Source: Oribacterium sp. NK2B42 (GTDB lineage Bacteria > Bacillota > Clostridia > Lachnospirales > Lachnospiraceae). Taken from it: 64,000 nt of DNA. A model generated the notes under the pieces. It saw only the letters and a list, made by a program, of their open reading frames with translations. It made no database searches and was not told the origin of the DNA. The stretch is from assembly GCF_000424445.1 (NCBI RefSeq), contig NZ_AUJX01000005.1, positions 1 to 64,000 of the forward strand, in the 5' to 3' direction. Position numbers and translations under genes: made by a program. Shown here piece by piece: positions 33,870 through 42,378 of the stretch. Every line of letters starts with the position of its first letter. Position 1 is the stretch's first letter.

Positions 33870-34484
33870 ATGGCGATCAAACTCACTAAAAACGAACAGA
33901 AAGTGCAGAAGGATCACCTGAAACAGTATCAACGTTATCTTCCTACCCTGCAGCTAAAAAAACAGCAGCTGCAATCGGTTATCATGCAGATAAAGGCTGA
34001 CCTTGAAGAGAAGGAAGCCGAACGTGAAGGAATGATAGGCAATTTGGATGACTGGGTTGCTGTTTTCGCCGAGAACGAACAGTTCGTCAAGGAATTACAG
34101 CTGAACAACCTGGTGCAGCCGGACAAGGTTCTGGTAACAACAGAAAATGTTGCGGGCGTAAAACTTCCGGCCTTTAAAGAATTGACCTTTAAGGATATTT
34201 CCTACAACGTTGATGATTACCCGCTGTGGGTCGACACTGCACTTGTAAAGCTGCGTGAGATTGCCCGTCTTGATGCATTGGTTTCTACACTTCGCAAACA
34301 AGTATCGCTTTTGGAGAAAGAGCTCCGCTCAACCTCCCAGAGAGTAAACCTGTTCGAGAAGGTAAAGATCCCGGAGGCAAAGGAGAATATCCGTGTCATC
34401 GGTGTTTATCTCGGAGACCAGCAGACGGCTGCAGTTGTACGTGGTAAGATCTCGAAGAAAAAACTTGTGGGGGCAGAACGATGA
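33870..34484 (+). CDS. atpD: V-type ATPase subunit D (central stalk)
   Basis: 204 aa, the rotor shaft. Long N- and C-terminal helices that would form the coiled coil are evident (KQQLQSVIMQIKADLEEKE and the RRVNLFEKVKIP-like stretch near residue 165). AAAGGAG precedes the ATG. The stop overlaps the start of the next gene by 4 nt. Confidence 0.93.
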   Translation: MAIKLTKNEQKVQKDHLKQYQRYLPTLQLKKQQLQSVIMQIKADLEEKEAEREGMIGNLDDWVAVFAENEQFVKELQLNNLVQPDKVLVTTENVAGVKLPAFKELTFKDISYNVDDYPLWVDTALVKLREIARLDALVSTLRKQVSLLEKELRSTSQRVNLFEKVKIPEAKENIRVIGVYLGDQQTAAVVRGKISKKKLVGAER

Positions 34485-36322
34485 TAGAAAAAATGAAAAT
34501 GGTTCACGTCGTTACTACTGTTTCACATAAAGATGAAATGCTGGAGGGCTTACGTGATGTGGGTCTTCTGCATCTGGCGGAGAGAAAGAGTGCTGATCAT
34601 GCTGCCATAGAAAAGTTCACCGAGCTTTCCAAGACAGTATCACGCCTCCAGGACTACGCGCCGGATAAATCAAAGGAAACCACAACTCCTCCGGTTCTTT
34701 CTGACGACGAATTTAATAAAATGTATATGAGAGCCAAAGAGGCTCTTAACAAAAAGGACAGTCTTAATCAGGAAATCTCCTCAACAAAAGCCGAGATCGA
34801 AAGGATTGAAGCGTGGGGTGATTTTTCACCGGCTGATGTTAAAGAACTGCAGAAGCAAGGATTTGACCTTCACTTTTATCGTGTAGGTACTGCCGAGTGC
34901 GAGCAGATCATGCAGGATGAAAGCATTAAAGCCATCAAACTGGCATCAGTTGAAAAGACAGACACCTTAGCTGTTTTAGGCACACTCCCTCCGGATATTC
35001 AGGCAACAGAGTTTTCACTCCCTGCCAAGGGTCTTAAGGAGCTGAAAAGTGATATCGAAAGATTCACGAAAGAAAGCGACGAGTGTGTTGAATTCCTTAA
35101 AAAGGCAGCAACCTACGAAAACAGTTTCCATGATCAGCTCATAAAGGCACAAAACGAAGAAAACTATTCTTCAGCCAGTGAGACGGCAACCACCGAGGAT
35201 CGACTGGTATGGATTTCAGGTTATGTACCTGAGGCAGATCTGGGAACCTTTAAATCAGCAGCAACCAGAAATAACTGGGCATATGCAATAGGCGATGTTT
35301 CACCTGAGGATGAGACCATACCTACCAAGCTCCGCTATAATAAGGTTACAAAACTGATTGAACCGCTCTACGATATGCTTGGAATACTTCCGGGCTACAG
35401 AGAAGCAGATATCTCACTTTGGTTCCTGCTTTTCTTCGCATTATTCTTTGCGATGATCATCGGAGACGGCGGATACGGACTTATATTCCTTATAGCTGCG
35501 ATAGTCATTATCAAGAAGACAAAGAAGATAACAACACCTGTTTTCCTTCTTTTGGTTCTGTCGATCTCTACCGTTATCTGGGGTGCCATAACAGGAACCT
35601 GGTTCGGTATGGAATCCGCTATGAATGTTCCGTTCCTGAGGGCTCTGGTCATTCCTTCCTTTGCAAACTACGCAGAGAAGTTCGGAGTGGCTACGGCAAC
35701 GCAGCAAAACAACATTATGAAGTTCTCATTCACCATAGGTGCTATGCAGATGGAACTTGGTAGTTTACTTGCTGCTAAAAAGAAGATGGACAATAAAGAT
35801 TTGAGCTTTGTTGCAGATTTAGGATGGATGGTCACGATAGTTGCAATGTATCTCCTGTCACTGGTTCTGGTACTTGGAGAATCGATGTCTGTCACACCTA
35901 TCTTCATAGCAATAGCGATCGGCTTCGTGCTTGTAGTACTTTTCAGTGGCATGGCTCCCGGAGTCAGCTTCGCTGACGGTGTTAAAGCAGGATTGGGAGG
36001 AGCCTTTACAAGCTTCCTCAACACCATAAGCTGTTTCGGTAACGTAATGAGTTACATAAGACTCTTTGCGGTAGGAATGGCAGGTCTTGCGATAGCGCAG
36101 AGCTTCAATAACATGGCGGCAGGTCTTGCACACGGACCTCTCGTGATAGTGGCAGCTATCATTGTAATAATCGGACACGTAATCAATATAGTTATGTGTA
36201 TCCTTTCAGTAGTAGTACATGGTGTACGTCTTAACGTGCTTGAGTTCTCCGGACAGGTAGGTCTCGAGTGGACGGGTATAGCGTACGATCCATTTAAAAT
36301 GAACGACAAAATAAAAGACTAA
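34481..36322 (+). CDS. atpI: V-type ATPase subunit I (a-subunit homologue)
   Basis: 613 aa. The soluble N-terminal half (to about residue 300) with coiled-coil arms contacts the stator; the C-terminal half holds about seven to eight membrane helices, ending near residue 590. It provides the ion half-channels next to the K ring. The FGNVMSYIRLFAVGMAGLAIA segment carries the essential membrane Arg. It overlaps atpD by 4 nt. Confidence 0.94.
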   Translation: MIEKMKMVHVVTTVSHKDEMLEGLRDVGLLHLAERKSADHAAIEKFTELSKTVSRLQDYAPDKSKETTTPPVLSDDEFNKMYMRAKEALNKKDSLNQEISSTKAEIERIEAWGDFSPADVKELQKQGFDLHFYRVGTAECEQIMQDESIKAIKLASVEKTDTLAVLGTLPPDIQATEFSLPAKGLKELKSDIERFTKESDECVEFLKKAATYENSFHDQLIKAQNEENYSSASETATTEDRLVWISGYVPEADLGTFKSAATRNNWAYAIGDVSPEDETIPTKLRYNKVTKLIEPLYDMLGILPGYREADISLWFLLFFALFFAMIIGDGGYGLIFLIAAIVIIKKTKKITTPVFLLLVLSISTVIWGAITGTWFGMESAMNVPFLRALVIPSFANYAEKFGVATATQQNNIMKFSFTIGAMQMELGSLLAAKKKMDNKDLSFVADLGWMVTIVAMYLLSLVLVLGESMSVTPIFIAIAIGFVLVVLFSGMAPGVSFADGVKAGLGGAFTSFLNTISCFGNVMSYIRLFAVGMAGLAIAQSFNNMAAGLAHGPLVIVAAIIVIIGHVINIVMCILSVVVHGVRLNVLEFSGQVGLEWTGIAYDPFKMNDKIKD

Positions 36323-36353
36323 GTTTATAATTTTAAATTAAAGGAGAAATACT

Positions 36354-36806
36354 ATGAATATCGCTTATATTGGTATGGCAGCAGCACTTGGTTTGTCTGC
36401 ATTAGGTTCAGCATTTGGTGCCGGTATGGCAGGTCAGGCCGCTGTAGGAGCATGGAAGAAGTGCTACGCAGCCGGCAAGCAGGCACCGTTCATTATGACT
36501 GCATTTGCAGGTGCTCCTCTTACACAGACTATCTACGGATTCCTTCTTATGAACTTCATCGCAAGTGCATATAAGGCAGGAACCATCGATCCGGCACTTT
36601 CACTCGGTATCGGTATATTCGGCGGAATCGCCATCGGATTCTCAGCATATTTCCAGGGCAAGGCTGCAGCAGCATCTGCTGACGCTCTTGGCGCTACCGG
36701 AAAGGGTACCGCAAACTACTTCGTTGTGATCGGTGTCATCGAGACAGTTGCTCTTTTCGCACTGGTATTCTGCATGCTGCTTCTCAGCGCTGCTTCAATC
36801 GCATAA
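36354..36806 (+). CDS. atpK: V-type ATPase subunit K (proteolipid ring)
   Basis: 150 aa with four membrane helices, a duplicated hairpin. The ion-carrying Glu is present only in the last helix (Glu130 in GVIETVALFAL), as in Enterococcus NtpK. The other Na+ ligands known from NtpK are matched: Thr57 and Gln58 in APLTQTIYG and Gln101 in FQGKAAAAS. This suggests a Na+-coupled enzyme. AAAGGAG precedes the ATG. It is the last gene of the operon. Confidence 0.95.
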   Translation: MNIAYIGMAAALGLSALGSAFGAGMAGQAAVGAWKKCYAAGKQAPFIMTAFAGAPLTQTIYGFLLMNFIASAYKAGTIDPALSLGIGIFGGIAIGFSAYFQGKAAAASADALGATGKGTANYFVVIGVIETVALFALVFCMLLLSAASIA

Positions 36807-36821
36807 GAATCGAGCTAAGGT

Positions 36822-36861
36822 CGGAAGGCATCCTTTTAAAAACGGGATGCCTTCCGTTTTT
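36822..36861 (+). terminator. Rho-independent terminator of the V-ATPase operon
   Basis: The stem CGGAAGGCATCC/GGATGCCTTCCG with an A/T-rich loop is followed by TTTTT. Confidence 0.92.
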
Positions 36862-36945
36862 GGACCAAGGGGACGGGGTTAGTGGTTCATTTTAAAAAAA
36901 ATGAACCACTAACCCCGTCCCCTTGGTTCACCGGCTAAACTGCCA
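36861..36945. repeat. GGGGACGGGG palindrome, truncated relative of the MITE-like element
   Basis: 33-bp arms (36861-36893 and 36898-36930) with one mismatch contain CAAGGGGACGGGGTTAG. The right side continues into CCGGCTAAACTG, the element's terminal motif, but the left terminal motif is missing and no flanking repeat is seen. It abuts the operon terminator, which may have been affected by the insertion. Confidence 0.5.
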
Positions 36946-36960
36946 TCATCAATTTCCCCA

Positions 36961-36989
36961 TTGACACAATGCATATTATTTTGTATTAT
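36961..36989 (+). promoter_or_regulatory. Promoter of tRNA-Leu
   Basis: A consensus TTGACA (36961-36966), a 17-nt spacer and TATTAT (36984-36989). Transcription would begin just before the tRNA at 37001. Confidence 0.75.
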
Positions 36990-37000
36990 AATTTGGTGCT

Positions 37001-37086
37001 GCCGGTATGGCGGAATAGGCAGACGCTCGGGACTTAAAATCCCGTGCCCAGTGATGGGCGTGCCGGTTCGACCCCGGCTACCGGCA
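37001..37086 (+). tRNA. tRNA-Leu (TAA)
   Basis: 86 nt with a long variable arm as in class II tRNAs. Acceptor GCCGGTA/TACCGGC, anticodon TAA, T-loop TTCGACC. No encoded CCA. Confidence 0.95.
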
Positions 37087-37089
37087 TAA

Positions 37090-37127
37090 AGTCAGTATTC
37101 AGAGTTTTCTGGATGCTGGCTTTTTTT
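37090..37127 (+). terminator. Terminator of tRNA-Leu
   Basis: The stem AGTCAGTATTCAGA pairs with TCTGGATGCTGGCT using some G-U pairs, followed by seven T. Confidence 0.8.
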
Positions 37128-37325
37128 ATTAATAACATTTCCGTTTCTGTCGATATTCCTTACATAGTTTTAATATTAATTTTAGAGAATGATATTAAAT
37201 TCGCTTATATTTTTGTGACACTAATGTGATATATATAATTATACATTATATAAACGTGGGGTACTCTGCGTTTATTCAGAAACCAGCTGTTATTTTCAAC
37301 AGAGAGCAAGTAGGGGAGTAGTACG

Positions 37326-39086
37326 ATGGATGCTTTCAATTCTCGCGAAAACAATCCGGATCGTCCTGATATAGTTCCTAAGGAAGTCAGGACTGAGCCG
37401 GTAAAAGATGACAAAAAAACAGAATATAGCGCCATCCCGGCAAGTCGCCTGGACAAACTTAACCAGTTGTTTGAATCCTTTGCCATAGTTTCAGAGGGAG
37501 CAGATGTATTCCTCTGTGACATGAAATATGATTATTCAAGATGGTCAAAATCCTTTATTGATTTCTTCAACCTCGATTCTGAGTACATGTTTGAAGCAGG
37601 AAAGATTTGGGAAGAGCATATCCATCCGGAGGATCGGGAGGTTTACCGAAAGAGCATAGAAGACATTTTTTCGGGTGCAGCCAATGGCCATGATATGCAG
37701 TATCGTGCAGCTGACGGTCAGGGCAGATACTACATGTGTACTTGTCGCGGCATCATATTAAGAGACCCCGATGGAAATCCCGAGTATTTCGGAGGTGCCA
37801 TCAGAAACCAGACCATCGGCGGCGGAATAGATCCCCTTACGGGTCTCGGAAATCAGATGAGTTTCTTTAAAGAAGTCGGCTTGTGTCTTGAAAAACATAT
37901 ACCGATCAATATAGTCATGTACGGACCCACCCATTTCTCCAGAATAAATGATCTTTATGGCTATGATTTCGGAAATATGCTGCTTCAGCATGTTTCAAGA
38001 TATCTCTTTGAGGCTTACAGAAATGTCGGTAATGTTTACAGGCTTGATGGGATCCGGATCGCCTTTGTGACCAAATCCCTTACCATGGAGCAGCTCGCAG
38101 CGCAATATGAGGGATATCGTAAACGGTTGAAGGAAGGAATCTCTTTCAACGGAGAATATATCGATATGCCCATAAATGCGGGAGCATTATCCCTTAACCG
38201 TTTTGACATAGACAAGGATACACTGTTTTCCTGTCTGACTCAGGCTTACTATCAGTCTAAAAATGATTATCAGGGTGCATTCCGCGAGTTCAACAATGAC
38301 CCTCAAAGTCAAAAGCGGTATCGGATCGATCTCATAAACAAGATCAGAAAAGATGTCCATGAAGGTTGTAACCATTTCCATTTGTATTATCAGCCGGTGG
38401 TTGATTCCGAAACAGGGAAGCTTAAAGGAGCAGAAGCACTGATCCGCTGGGCGGATGACGACGGAACCGTGGTTCCGCCCAATGATTTTATTCCTGTGCT
38501 TGAGAATGATGCTCTTTTCCCGACACTTGGTGAGTGGATACTGTTTACCGCCATGAAGGAAGGCAAAAAAATTCTTGAAAAGTATCCTGCCTTTGTTTTA
38601 AATGTCAACCTTTCCTATGCACAGCTTCAGGATGATAGCTTTATATACAGAGTGCATAAAAGCTTGAGAAACACAGGATATCCTCCAAAGAACCTGTGTC
38701 TTGAGATCACGGAAAGGTGCCGTCTCATAGATATAAGACGACTCCAGAACCTGAACGAACAGCTTCAGCTTGAGGGCATAAGGTTTGCACTGGACGATTT
38801 CGGAACCGGCTTTTCATCCCTTGGACTGCTCAAGGATCTCAGCATCGATACCCTTAAAGTTGATCGACAGTTTATCCTTGAAGTAGACCATGACAAACAG
38901 CAGCTTGACTTGGTTTCAGTCATTTCAAAGCTTGCCAAGGTTTACGGATGCACAACTTGTGTTGAAGGCGTTGAAACAGAGGGAATGGAAAGTGCCTTGA
39001 GGACCTGTAATGTGGATTCCTTCCAGGGATATTACTATTCGAAGCCTTTGCCGTATCAGAGCTTTTTAGACAAATACGGATGTTGA
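37326..39086 (+). CDS. PAS / degenerate GGDEF / EAL protein, probable c-di-GMP phosphodiesterase
   Basis: 586 aa, no membrane helix. A PAS-like domain (about 55-150) has the PAC-type ending GNPEYFGGAIRN. The GGDEF domain (about 160-310) has lost its signature: the position reads RLDGIRIAF, so it cannot be a normal cyclase. The EAL domain (about 335-580) keeps the catalytic set: Glu in GAEALIRW, Asn in NVNLS, Glu in LEITER, Asp-Asp in DDFGTGFSS, Lys in LKVDRQF, Glu in EGVETEG and Gln in FQGYYYSKP. It is therefore likely an active phosphodiesterase, perhaps modulated by the inactive GGDEF. GGGGAG precedes the start. Confidence 0.9.
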   Translation: MDAFNSRENNPDRPDIVPKEVRTEPVKDDKKTEYSAIPASRLDKLNQLFESFAIVSEGADVFLCDMKYDYSRWSKSFIDFFNLDSEYMFEAGKIWEEHIHPEDREVYRKSIEDIFSGAANGHDMQYRAADGQGRYYMCTCRGIILRDPDGNPEYFGGAIRNQTIGGGIDPLTGLGNQMSFFKEVGLCLEKHIPINIVMYGPTHFSRINDLYGYDFGNMLLQHVSRYLFEAYRNVGNVYRLDGIRIAFVTKSLTMEQLAAQYEGYRKRLKEGISFNGEYIDMPINAGALSLNRFDIDKDTLFSCLTQAYYQSKNDYQGAFREFNNDPQSQKRYRIDLINKIRKDVHEGCNHFHLYYQPVVDSETGKLKGAEALIRWADDDGTVVPPNDFIPVLENDALFPTLGEWILFTAMKEGKKILEKYPAFVLNVNLSYAQLQDDSFIYRVHKSLRNTGYPPKNLCLEITERCRLIDIRRLQNLNEQLQLEGIRFALDDFGTGFSSLGLLKDLSIDTLKVDRQFILEVDHDKQQLDLVSVISKLAKVYGCTTCVEGVETEGMESALRTCNVDSFQGYYYSKPLPYQSFLDKYGC

Positions 39087-39108
39087 TGATTGCTAAGATC
39101 ATCTGAAA

Positions 39109-39142
39109 GAAAAAACGCCGGGATAAAACCCGGCGTTTTTTA
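39109..39142. terminator. Bidirectional terminator between the EAL gene and tRNA-Ser
   Basis: The stem AACGCCGGG/CCCGGCGTT is flanked by A on the left and T on the right, so it can end both the EAL transcript and the converging tRNA-Ser. Confidence 0.9.
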
Positions 39143-39143
39143 G

Positions 39144-39229
39144 CGGAGATGCAGGGATTTGAACCCTGGCGCCGTTTCCGACCTAGCGCATTTCGAGTGC
39201 GCCCCCTTCGGCCTCTTGGGTACATCTCC
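39144..39229 (-). tRNA. tRNA-Ser (CGA)
   Basis: Read on the minus strand: acceptor GGAGATG/CATCTCC, anticodon CGA, a long variable arm and T-loop TTCAAAT. 86 nt, no encoded CCA. Confidence 0.93.
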
Positions 39230-39277
39230 AAAAAATCGTACCTAAAAAATATAATACACCATAACAGCAAAGTCAAA

Positions 39278-39427
39278 TGGGAAATCGTTGGTAACGGCTA
39301 AACCGGGGCATGAGCAGGCTTGAGCCGTAGGACATACATTTATATATGGGTAGCCTGCGTCATAAAAATCTGAAAGCAGCTCCCTAAGCGGTTTTGCCCA
39401 TGCCCCGGCTGAACTGTTGGGAAAATC
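39278..39427. repeat. Diverged CCGGCTGAACTG-ended element before apbE
   Basis: Outer motifs CGGCTAAACCGGGGCATG (39294-39311 region) and CATGCCCCGGCTGAACTG (39399-39416 region) are inverted, enclosing about 90 nt of unrelated sequence. Imperfect flanking direct repeats TGGGAAATC (39278-39286) and TGGGAAAATC (39418-39427) are present. It resembles the MITE-like family with a different interior. Its right end supplies the -35 region of the apbE promoter. Confidence 0.4.
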
Positions 39428-39446
39428 CCGTATCCTGTGTTATAAT
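39417..39446 (+). promoter_or_regulatory. Promoter of apbE
   Basis: A consensus TATAAT (39441-39446) with TTGGGA (39417-39422) at an 18-nt spacer. The start of transcription falls near 39453, which excludes ATG starts further upstream in the apbE frame. Confidence 0.55.
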
Positions 39447-39489
39447 GTGCCGGTGTTTAACTTATCATCCAAAAGTAAAGAGGCAGAAT

Positions 39490-40617
39490 TTGAAAAAAGC
39501 AAAATTTAACAACAATTTCAGAAAAGCAGTTGCTTTGTTTTCGGCAGCTGTTCTCACCATAACCACAGGCTGTGCATCCGTACCTGTTTCGGCACCCGAA
39601 AAGAAGGAGCGTTTCACTGCTCAGTTTCTTGATGTGTTCGATACTATCTCCATGGAGATCGGCTATGAAGCAACCGAAGAAACCTTCAAGGAGCGCTATA
39701 ATGCTTCCCATGAGCTTCTTCTTAAGGAGCATCAGCTTTTTGATATTTACAATGACTACGACGGTATCAATAATCTGAAGACCGTCAATGACAACGCAGG
39801 CATTCAGCCGGTAAAGGTTGACGAAAAACTGATAGAGCTTATTAAATGGGGCAAGGATATCTATTCCCTTACGGATGGTAAAGTAAACATTGCCTATGGC
39901 GCAGTTTTGAGGCTCTGGCACGAAAAGCGGGAGATAGGTATGGCAAATCCCGAAAAGGGTGAACTGCCGGATGAGGAGGCATTGAAAGAGGCCGCTAAAC
40001 ATACTGACATAAATGATATCATCATCGACGAAGCTGCAGGAACCATCTACCTTCAGGATCCCGAAATGAGTCTGGATGTAGGCGGCATAGCAAAGGGCTA
40101 CGCAACAGAAGATGCAGCAAGGCTGCTTGAGTCCGCAGGCTCTGACAGCTTTATGCTTAATCTTGGAGGAAACCTCCGGGCCATAGGACTAAAGGACAAT
40201 AAAGATAAATGGGTATGTCCGGTTGAAAACCCCACTTACCGTGACTCACAGACTGGAGACCAGTATTCGGCCATAACTTATCTTGATGGTATGTCTCTGG
40301 TTACTTCCGGGGATTACGAACGCTACTATGTTGTGGACGGAAAGCGTTATCATCATATCATTGATCCCGATACACTTTATCCCGCAGCTTACCACCGAAG
40401 CGTCACGATCCTTACCCATGATTCGGCACTGGCAGATGCGCTGTCCACTGCACTTTTCAGTATGAGCATTGAAGACGGAAAGAAACTCATACAATCTGTT
40501 TCCGACGGCAGCAGCGTTCTGAGAAAAAGCGACAGAGTGGGAAGGGTAGAAGTAATGTGGATCTCTGAAGATGGGACGAAAACCTTTACAGACGGATTTG
40601 AGGATTTCACTAAATAA
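39490..40617 (+). CDS. apbE: FAD:protein FMN transferase ApbE (lipoprotein)
   Basis: Attaches FMN from FAD to Thr in SGAT-type motifs outside the membrane. 375 aa from a TTG start at 39490, which has AAAGAGG at 6-nt spacing and lies after the promoter; the longer ATG frame at 39394 starts upstream of it. The signal peptide ends at Cys28 (TITTGC), a slightly weak lipobox. Family segments are DVFDTISMEI, LDVGGIAKGYATEDAA, NLGGNLRAIG and the C-terminal HHIIDPDT with metal ligands. Likely clients in this window are RnfD, RnfG and the four-domain protein at 16195. Confidence 0.93.
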   Translation: MKKAKFNNNFRKAVALFSAAVLTITTGCASVPVSAPEKKERFTAQFLDVFDTISMEIGYEATEETFKERYNASHELLLKEHQLFDIYNDYDGINNLKTVNDNAGIQPVKVDEKLIELIKWGKDIYSLTDGKVNIAYGAVLRLWHEKREIGMANPEKGELPDEEALKEAAKHTDINDIIIDEAAGTIYLQDPEMSLDVGGIAKGYATEDAARLLESAGSDSFMLNLGGNLRAIGLKDNKDKWVCPVENPTYRDSQTGDQYSAITYLDGMSLVTSGDYERYYVVDGKRYHHIIDPDTLYPAAYHRSVTILTHDSALADALSTALFSMSIEDGKKLIQSVSDGSSVLRKSDRVGRVEVMWISEDGTKTFTDGFEDFTK

Positions 40618-40624
40618 CAAAAAA

Positions 40625-40858
40625 TTATTTACTGAGACGGTTCTCGTCGAGACGGAAGTCCGTCGACACATCAAAGTATTTGGCGATCCGGATGATATAA
40701 CCATCACCCTGGTTCGTTGTCCGCCCCTAAAGATACCGGCTGAGGGTACTGCTTGAAAGGCCGACTCTTTCGGCAAGTTCGGCCTGGATGATTTTCCTGC
40801 TTTTGATAAGGTCCTGGATACGCTGTCGGGTATCGCCGGGAAGATAAGTGTCAGACAT
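40625..40858 (-). pseudogene. XRE-type helix-turn-helix regulator interrupted by a stop codon
   Basis: Minus-strand frame starting ATG at 40858 with GGAGG at 6-nt spacing. The HTH region IQAELAERVGLSSSTLSRYL is clear, but codon 44 is TAG (40727-40729), and the frame continues to residue 77 with GDGYIIRIAKYFDVSTDF, which is the normal downstream part of such proteins. A CAG-to-TAG change would explain it. After STDF the frame ends within 10 residues, so it may also be truncated. A translated 43-aa HTH peptide is possible. Confidence 0.7.
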
Positions 40859-40885
40859 GGCAGCCTCCTCTCGTTGCAGTTTGTG

Positions 40886-42112
40886 TCAGAACAGCTGATT
40901 TTCTTTCATAAACGGCGCGATATTCACATGAACAATTCCGCTGCGATGCTGAATCAAATCGTTCCGAGTGATTACATATTTCGGATAATTATCTTTGATG
41001 CTTTCTAGAGGCCGGTATTCTCGATCCTCTGTGTCGATGCTGTTCATGATTGTCATAGCAACCTGGATATAGGAGTAATCTGTATTGTTTCGTTCGAGAA
41101 TAAAATCGCATTCCAGCTTCCCAATTCGGCCGACGCTGATGTTATAGCCTTTGGATCTAGCGTAGGTATAAACGATGTTTTCCAGCGCTGGACCGTAATT
41201 GATTCGTTTGTCAGTATTCAGAGCAAAGTAAAAACCCAGATCAGCAAGATAGTATTTCTGCTCTCCGGAAATCGATTTGCGGGATTTTAAATCAAATCTT
41301 TCGCAGGGGTAAATGATCTTTGCTTCCTCTAAGATGTGAATATAACGGTTCAGCGTTTCCCTGCGGATTGGGCATCCATTTCTCTTCAGGTCCTCAAGGA
41401 TGTTGGTCAGGCTCATGGTAGCACCAAAATTATTGATGATATACCGCTGAACGTTTTCGAAGACAGATACCTTGCGGACCTTTACTCTCTTACGAATATC
41501 TTTCTCAAAGATTTCCTTAATTACGCCTCGGATATAGGCCTGTTTATCAGCCCCTTCATACGACAGTGCTTTCGGGAATCCGCCTTCAGTAAGATATAAG
41601 TCAAACTCCGAGGTCAGATCCGGCGACACCGGTTTTTTCAGAAAGGTTTTCATTCCAAGATATTCTGAAAAACTCAGCGTAAAAACCTCAAATTCCAGAT
41701 AGCGGCCGGTTAGTTTAGTGGCAAGCTCGCCACTTAAAAGATATGAATTGGAACCCGTGATGAAGATAGAGTACTCTTCCTCCTCCCGGTATCCGTTGAT
41801 CACTTCTTCAAAATCATTGACATTCTGGATCTCATCGATAAACAAATACTTCGTTCCCTCTGCAGCAGACCGCTCTTCGATCAATGCATCAAGCTGGTCA
41901 GCTGTTTTTATTTTTCGAAAGCCACGTTTATCAAGGTTCAGGTAGATGATATTTTCATCACGGACACCATTCTCCTTAAGCTCCATGGAGATCGTTTCCA
42001 TCAGGCAGGATTTTCCACACCGCCTGACGCCCGTAATGACTTTGATAATACCGGTGTCATGATAAAACCCTCTGATCTTCTGCAGGTAGTCTTCCCGTCT
42101 GTAAAGCTTCAT
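40886..42112 (-). CDS. AAA ATPase with C-terminal DUF4143 domain
   Basis: 408 aa. The N-terminal AAA_14-type ATPase has Walker A GVRRCGKSCLM and Walker B YLFIDEIQN, and a sensor region with FITGSNSYLLSGELAT. The C-terminal DUF4143 domain includes the GRIGKLECDFILERN segment, which resembles a nuclease-fold Asp/Glu motif. Such proteins are common, often horizontally acquired, and of unknown function. GGAGG lies 9 nt before the ATG at 42112; in-frame ATGs further upstream lack a ribosome site. The interrupted HTH gene follows on the same strand. Confidence 0.88.
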   Translation of the reverse strand: MKLYRREDYLQKIRGFYHDTGIIKVITGVRRCGKSCLMETISMELKENGVRDENIIYLNLDKRGFRKIKTADQLDALIEERSAAEGTKYLFIDEIQNVNDFEEVINGYREEEEYSIFITGSNSYLLSGELATKLTGRYLEFEVFTLSFSEYLGMKTFLKKPVSPDLTSEFDLYLTEGGFPKALSYEGADKQAYIRGVIKEIFEKDIRKRVKVRKVSVFENVQRYIINNFGATMSLTNILEDLKRNGCPIRRETLNRYIHILEEAKIIYPCERFDLKSRKSISGEQKYYLADLGFYFALNTDKRINYGPALENIVYTYARSKGYNISVGRIGKLECDFILERNNTDYSYIQVAMTIMNSIDTEDREYRPLESIKDNYPKYVITRNDLIQHRSGIVHVNIAPFMKENQLF

Positions 42113-42160
42113 CTGAATCAGCCTCCATGTCATTTCGTCTTCCTGATGTTTTGCGATGCC

Positions 42161-42189
42161 ATCATAGCACAAACACGCGTTATTCGCAA
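42161..42189 (-). promoter_or_regulatory. Promoter of the AAA/DUF4143 ATPase gene
   Basis: On the minus strand TTGCGA (42189-42184), a 17-nt spacer and TATGAT (42166-42161). Confidence 0.6.
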
Positions 42190-42236
42190 GTTAAAGCGGT
42201 AACTTTTGAAAAAAATATAAAAGCAACCGCTTTAAC
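42190..42236. promoter_or_regulatory. 11-bp inverted repeat upstream of the ATPase promoter
   Basis: GTTAAAGCGGT (42190-42200) and its exact complement ACCGCTTTAAC (42226-42236) flank an A/T-rich 25-nt centre. It lies immediately upstream of the minus-strand -35 box and could be an operator for the neighbouring HTH protein. Inference. Confidence 0.4.
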
Positions 42237-42318
42237 TGCCACTTTTACTCGCTCGTGGTTTTGCTGGCGGAAAAGAAGCTGGGAAGCTGGGGATCCATCA
42301 GTTTTTTTAAAAATCCTG

Positions 42319-42347
42319 TTGACAAGATTTGTGCCTTCATGTAGTAT
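42319..42347 (+). promoter_or_regulatory. Promoter of the tRNA-Gln pair
   Basis: A consensus TTGACA (42319-42324), a 17-nt spacer and TAGTAT (42342-42347), about 30 nt before the first tRNA. Confidence 0.7.
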
Positions 42348-42378
42348 ATACAAGTCGCTTGAAGCGACGAATTATTTT

